From JBCBKZ01 sp039026975 (GTDB taxonomy: Bacteria > Bacteroidota > Bacteroidia > J057), in the NCBI GenBank assembly GCA_039026975.1, contig JBCCLI010000105.1, forward strand, positions 1 through 16,893: 16,893 bases of DNA, written 5' to 3'. This document shows, one piece after another, positions 13,851-16,893 of the stretch. Numbering within the stretch: position 1 is the stretch's first letter; every line of letters begins with the position of its first letter. The notes under the pieces were generated by a model. The model searched no databases, was not told the origin of the DNA, and worked only from the letters and a program-made list of their open reading frames with translations. Made by a program: the position numbers and the translations under genes.

Positions 13851-14738
13851 ATGGAAATTCTTGATGGAAAAAAGATTTCAAAAGTTATTCAGGAAGAAAT
13901 CAGGGAAGAGGTGCAGGAGATACGGAAATCAGGAAAAAGGCCTCCTCATTTAGTAGCCATTCTCATAGGGGATAATCCTGCCTCTAATACCTATGTGAAG
14001 AATAAAATGAAGTCCTGTGAGTTTGTAGGTTTTAACTCCACCAAGGTTCACTTATCAGATAATATTACAGAAGAGGAGCTTCTTCATAAGGTAAGAATAT
14101 ATAATGATGACCCAGGAACTGATGGTATCCTTGTACAGATGCCGCTGCCTGATCATATTACGCCACATAAAATTACACAGGCTATTCTCCCAGAAAAGGA
14201 TGCGGACGGCTTTCACCCTACTAATGTAGGGCTAGTAACACTGAATTTCCCTGGTATTATTTCGGCTACACCCGCTGGTGTCTTGGAGCTAATAGACCGT
14301 TATAATATAGAAACCAAAGGGAAGCACTGTGTAGTAGTAGGTAGAAGCCGCATAGTGGGACGGCCTATGTCTATCCTCATGTCCAGAGGAGGAAAGCCTG
14401 GGGAAGCTACTGTCACCATTTGTCATAAGTATACCCCTCCTGCGGACCTTAAGCGGATATGCCCACAGGCAGATATTCTCATAGTGGCAGTTGGGAAACC
14501 TGGATTGATCACTGCGGATATGGTAAAAGAAGGTGCTGTAGTCATAGATGTAGGAATTACCAGGGTTCCTGATGAAAGCAGAAAGTCTGGCTTCCGCCTG
14601 TCGGGAGATGTAGATTTTGAACAAGTAGCCCCTAAGACCAGTTTTATTACGCCTGTACCCGGAGGAGTAGGACCTATGACTGTTTCCATGCTACTAAAAA
14701 ATACTCTCCAGGCGTATAAAAGGAGAATGATTTCCTGA
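13851..14738 (+). CDS. folD: bifunctional methylenetetrahydrofolate dehydrogenase / methenyltetrahydrofolate cyclohydrolase
   Basis: Interconverts 5,10-methylene-, 5,10-methenyl- and 10-formyl-tetrahydrofolate, supplying one-carbon units for purines and formyl-Met; cytoplasmic dimer using NADP. The protein has 295 residues, the usual size. Catalytic Tyr48 and Lys52 lie in NTYVKNKMKSCE, followed by DGILVQMPLP (Gln96), KDADGFHP (Asp119), the dinucleotide site VVGRSRIVGRPMSILM and the C-terminal PVPGGVGPMTVSMLL. All key residues are present. queE begins two bases after its stop, so both are likely translated from one transcript driven by the -7 element at 13808. Confidence 0.97.
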   Translation: MEILDGKKISKVIQEEIREEVQEIRKSGKRPPHLVAILIGDNPASNTYVKNKMKSCEFVGFNSTKVHLSDNITEEELLHKVRIYNDDPGTDGILVQMPLPDHITPHKITQAILPEKDADGFHPTNVGLVTLNFPGIISATPAGVLELIDRYNIETKGKHCVVVGRSRIVGRPMSILMSRGGKPGEATVTICHKYTPPADLKRICPQADILIVAVGKPGLITADMVKEGAVVIDVGITRVPDESRKSGFRLSGDVDFEQVAPKTSFITPVPGGVGPMTVSMLLKNTLQAYKRRMIS

Positions 14739-14740
14739 TT

Positions 14741-15388
14741 ATGCAAGTAGAGACCTACATAAAATTAGAAGAGGCCATCCTACTAGAAGGAGAGATGCTT
14801 CCGGTAATGGAACACTTCTACACGCTACAGGGAGAGGGAGCCTGGACGGGAACAGCCTCTTATTTTATAAGGTTAGCTGGCTGTGATGTAGGCTGCCACT
14901 GGTGTGATGTAAAGGAGTCTTGGACCGTTCAGGAAAAGCAAATTATGCCCATTCAGGCACTGGTAGAGCATGTATTAGAAACCGGTTGTAAACATGTAGT
15001 TATCACCGGAGGTGAGCCCAGCCTATATAATCTGAATTTCTTGGTGGATCAGTTGCATGTCCATGATATAGCGGTACATATAGAAACTGCTGGTACTAAT
15101 CCTTTGACAGCATCCCTGGACTGGGTATGTCTCTCCCCTAAAAAGTTCAAAAGGCCTATTCCAGAAGTATACCCACTAGCAGATGAGCTGAAAGTAGTTG
15201 TCTTTAATAAGCATGATTTTAAGTGGGCAGAAGAGCATGCTGTACACTGTCCCGAGAAGACCCGCCTTTTTCTTCAGCCCGAGTGGAGTAAAATGGATAA
15301 GATGATGCCTCTTATTCTCACTTATATTTTAGAGAATCCCAGATGGAGCCTTAGCCTACAGACCCATAAATGGATTCACATTCCTTAG
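14741..15388 (+). CDS. queE: 7-carboxy-7-deazaguanine synthase (radical SAM)
   Basis: Radical S-adenosylmethionine enzyme converting 6-carboxy-tetrahydropterin to 7-carboxy-7-deazaguanine, a step to queuosine in tRNA (or other 7-deazaguanines). The iron-sulfur cluster cysteines are Cys48, Cys52 and Cys55 in AGCDVGCHWCDV, the CX3CX2C form. The preceding HFYTLQGEGAWTG is the family substrate-loop signature, and VITGGEPSLYNL follows. At 215 residues it is of normal size. The first ATG is adopted; Met23 (MEHFYTLQGEG) is an alternative. No queC, queD or queF is in the window. It is coupled to folD, both being linked to pterin/folate chemistry. Confidence 0.93.
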   Translation: MQVETYIKLEEAILLEGEMLPVMEHFYTLQGEGAWTGTASYFIRLAGCDVGCHWCDVKESWTVQEKQIMPIQALVEHVLETGCKHVVITGGEPSLYNLNFLVDQLHVHDIAVHIETAGTNPLTASLDWVCLSPKKFKRPIPEVYPLADELKVVVFNKHDFKWAEEHAVHCPEKTRLFLQPEWSKMDKMMPLILTYILENPRWSLSLQTHKWIHIP

Positions 15389-15390
15389 GC

Positions 15391-15429
15391 GTCTGCAACC
15401 AGACATATGAGCAACCCGAATTTGCAGAC
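15391..15429. promoter_or_regulatory. perfect 8-bp inverted repeat between queE and the peroxiredoxin gene
   Basis: GTCTGCAA (15391-15398) and TTGCAGAC (15422-15429) are exact reverse complements separated by 23 bases. It could be a long-loop terminator of queE or a two-half-site operator for the downstream gene. No T tract follows (TTTCAGCC), which favours the operator reading slightly. Confidence 0.35.
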
Positions 15430-15461
15430 TTTCAGCCTGGAAATTACTAATCTCATTTATT

Positions 15462-16100
15462 ATGTCTCTCCAAGATCAACTAAAAACCTATAAAGAGGGC
15501 TTTTTAGCAAAGGCACCTCAGGAAAAGATACAAGCCTTTGATGAAGGGGTGGAGGCTGTTGTACAGAGTGGAGTAGTGGATAAGGCCGTCCAGGTGGGCC
15601 AGCTAGCCCCTGACTTTAGCCTCACCAATGCAGTAGGAGAAACCATCACCCTGAGTGAGGTTCTCAAAAATGGCCCTGTAGTCCTTACGTGGTATAGAGG
15701 AGGATGGTGTCCATACTGTAACCTGACGTTAAGAAGTCTGCAAGAGGCCTTACCCGCCATACATAGAAAAGGGGCCACTCTTTTAGCATTGACCCCGGAG
15801 CTTCCTGATAAGTCTCTTTCTACCGCTGAGAAACATGCCCTTACCTTTGAAGTCTTAAGTGATGTGAATAATATAGTAGCGCGGCAGTACGGCATTATGT
15901 TCCAGCTTACTCCAGAGGTGAAGGAGTATTATGATCAAGGGTTTGGGATGCTTACATATAATGGACATGACAGACCTGAATTACCACTGGCTGCTACTTA
16001 TATAATTGGACAAGAAAGCAAAGTGTCTTATGCCTTCCTGGATGCTGACTACAGAAAAAGAGCAGAACCTGCTGATATTCTTCAGGCATTGGGGTCGTAG
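15462..16100 (+). CDS. peroxiredoxin-like (AhpC/TSA) family protein
   Basis: A 212-residue thioredoxin-fold protein. The redoxin core starts near residue 44 with VGQLAPDFSLTNAVGE, and the active site WYRGGWCPYC has Cys83 and Cys86 in a CxxC arrangement typical of the PRX-like subfamily rather than classical two-cysteine peroxiredoxins. The N-terminal 40 residues (LKTYKEGFLAKAPQEKIQAF) are a helical extension common in this subfamily. There is no signal peptide, so it is cytoplasmic. It probably reduces peroxides or protein disulfides; this is inferred from the family. Its last 19 bases overlap the convergent regulator gene, and a DJ-1/PfpI gene lies beyond, suggesting a shared stress theme. 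Confidence 0.92.
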   Translation: MSLQDQLKTYKEGFLAKAPQEKIQAFDEGVEAVVQSGVVDKAVQVGQLAPDFSLTNAVGETITLSEVLKNGPVVLTWYRGGWCPYCNLTLRSLQEALPAIHRKGATLLALTPELPDKSLSTAEKHALTFEVLSDVNNIVARQYGIMFQLTPEVKEYYDQGFGMLTYNGHDRPELPLAATYIIGQESKVSYAFLDADYRKRAEPADILQALGS

Positions 16101-16447
16101 ATATCCGTAGGAAGACCTTCTTCTTTCATTAAGTATAGTCCATAGTTTCTGATGGTTTCTATGATAGGAATGGTAGTTTTCCCTTTTTCTGTCATAGAAT
16201 ATTCCACTTTTGAGGGTACTACAGGATATACAGTTCGTTTAATAAAGCCCTCTTTTTCCAATTCCTTTAATTCATTTGAAAGCATTTTATCTGAGATGTG
16301 AGGGATACTCTTTTTGAGTTCACTATAACGCATGACCTGATCTTGTAGCCTCCATAATATAGGCATCTTCCAGGTACCTCCAATTCTAGCCATAGCAAAC
16401 TCTACTGGGTTATAATAAAGTTTATTTTCATGCAAGAAATCCGGCAT
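16082..16447 (-). CDS. HxlR-type winged-helix transcriptional regulator
   Basis: A 121-residue DNA-binding protein. The HxlR domain covers almost all of it: NPVEFAMARIGGTWKMPILWRL, then RYSELKKSIPHISDKMLSNELKELEKEGFI, the recognition-helix region, then the wing VPSKVEYSMTEKG. Family members commonly begin with a redox- or aldehyde-reactive cysteine before the PVE motif; here that position is Asn, and the protein contains no cysteine at all. It therefore should not sense oxidants through its own thiols. Its 3' end overlaps the peroxiredoxin gene by 19 bases tail to tail, and it diverges from the DJ-1/PfpI gene, its most likely target besides itself. Confidence 0.92.
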   Translation of the reverse strand: MPDFLHENKLYYNPVEFAMARIGGTWKMPILWRLQDQVMRYSELKKSIPHISDKMLSNELKELEKEGFIKRTVYPVVPSKVEYSMTEKGKTTIPIIETIRNYGLYLMKEEGLPTDIYDPNA

Positions 16448-16695
16448 ACAAATGTGGGTTTCAACGTACCGCCCGAACAGTGGGCAATGTTTTTTAAGAT
16501 AAATATAATTTCTATGAACCGGGTTTTTGAGCTACTTTCCTAAAGGTTAGTCCCTGTAATCTTGGTAAGTCTATTGAGTAGACAGCACCCTGGGTGCTAA
16601 TTTAGTAGGGATGGAAAGATGATTTCTGAGAACATATACACATAATCCCAGAAAGGGATTCTTTCTTCTCACCACACACATAAACTACTCACAAG
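16448..16695. promoter_or_regulatory. divergent regulatory region between hxlR-like and DJ-1/PfpI genes
   Basis: The 248 bases hold no gene. Positions 16471-16485 form GCCC-GAACAGT-GGGC, followed by AATGTTTTTT on the plus strand, a weak terminator shape. On the minus strand TATATTTA (16507-16500) could be a -7 element for the regulator, although no -33 TTG sits at the right distance. AATCCC-AGAAA-GGGATT (16644-16660) is a leader hairpin before the DJ-1 gene. Confidence 0.4.
16569..16598. promoter_or_regulatory. two abutting palindromes, candidate HxlR operator
   Basis: GTCTA-TTGAG-TAGAC (16569-16583) is followed without a gap by AGCACCC-T-GGGTGCT (16584-16598), each 15 bases and perfect in its arms. 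They lie midway between the divergent starts, where a regulator site for both genes would be expected. Confidence 0.4.
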
Positions 16696-16893
16696 ATGTC
16701 TTTACCCATTAAAGAAGCACAGCAGTATGTACATGTCCATGGGACTCCCAAGAGAGGAAAAATTCTCATGGTAGCCAGCAGCCCCTCAGTATCTAAAAAA
16801 ACGGGTTGGCCTATTGGATTCTGGGCTTCAGAGCTAACCCATCCCTTATTCGTATTTCAGGAGGGAGGATATGAGGTAGAATTGGCTTCTACA
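16696..16893 (+). CDS. DJ-1/PfpI family protein (type 1 glutamine amidotransferase-like), partial
   Basis: Only the first 66 residues are present; the gene is cut by the window end. After a short N-terminal extension (MSLPIKEAQQYVHVHG) the fold begins with GKILMVASSP. It continues with TGWPIGFWASELTHPLFVFQEGGYEVELAST, as in Hsp31-like and related DJ-1/PfpI proteins; the Glu in ASEL matches the conserved acid of the active site. The nucleophilic cysteine would lie beyond the window and cannot be checked. Family members act as glyoxalases, chaperones or deglycases; the role here is unassigned. It diverges from the HxlR-type regulator. Confidence 0.82.
   Translation, partial: MSLPIKEAQQYVHVHGTPKRGKILMVASSPSVSKKTGWPIGFWASELTHPLFVFQEGGYEVELAST

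Overview
The window looks like chromosomal DNA of a Bacteroidota bacterium, probably of the Cytophagales. The grounds are the gene set (DUF4270 lipoprotein, one-domain glycogen-synthase-like protein, DUF3857/transglutaminase protein, BlaI/BlaR1 pair with a non-penicillin-binding sensor), the lack of clear Shine-Dalgarno sequences before the genes, and several sites matching the Bacteroidota promoter pattern (TTTG about 20 bases before TAnnTTTG). The genus cannot be named from sequence alone. No rRNA, tRNA, CRISPR array or intact insertion sequence was seen.

Layout. Positions 1-1424 hold a possible 3' end of an unidentified plus-strand gene, then a minus-strand pair: a DUF1330 protein followed by a patatin-like phospholipase. 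Positions 1425-2170 have no intact gene, but hold three protein-like open fragments on the minus strand, a G-rich repeat and several palindromes; this looks like a decayed locus. Positions 2171-6338 hold three minus-strand genes: a glycogen-synthase-like protein, a DUF4270 lipoprotein that starts right after it, and glmS. From a shared, interlocked promoter region at 6403-6451 the plus-strand genes panC, panD and a YbhN/UPF0104-type membrane protein diverge. Positions 8799-11475 hold a BlaI/BlaR1-type operon with three near-identical 16-bp operators; its protease ends in a long acidic, proline-containing, coiled-coil region instead of a penicillin-binding domain. A nested hairpin closes that operon. 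Next come a secreted DUF3857 protein, then folD and queE as a tightly coupled pair, then a peroxiredoxin-like protein. At the right edge an HxlR-type regulator converges on the peroxiredoxin gene (19-bp overlap) and diverges from a DJ-1/PfpI family gene cut by the window end.

How the genes work together. panC and panD supply pantothenate for coenzyme A. glmS supplies glucosamine-6-phosphate for the cell envelope. folD supplies one-carbon folates, and queE makes the 7-deazaguanine precursor of queuosine. The BlaI/BlaR1 pair is probably a self-regulated sensor of some envelope stress, because no beta-lactam sensor domain is visible. The peroxiredoxin/HxlR/DJ-1 group resembles a small oxidative or carbonyl stress module. 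The parts most worth checking are the BlaI operators with the unusual BlaR1 sensor, the decayed region at 1621-2135, and the regulatory DNA between hxlR and the DJ-1 gene.
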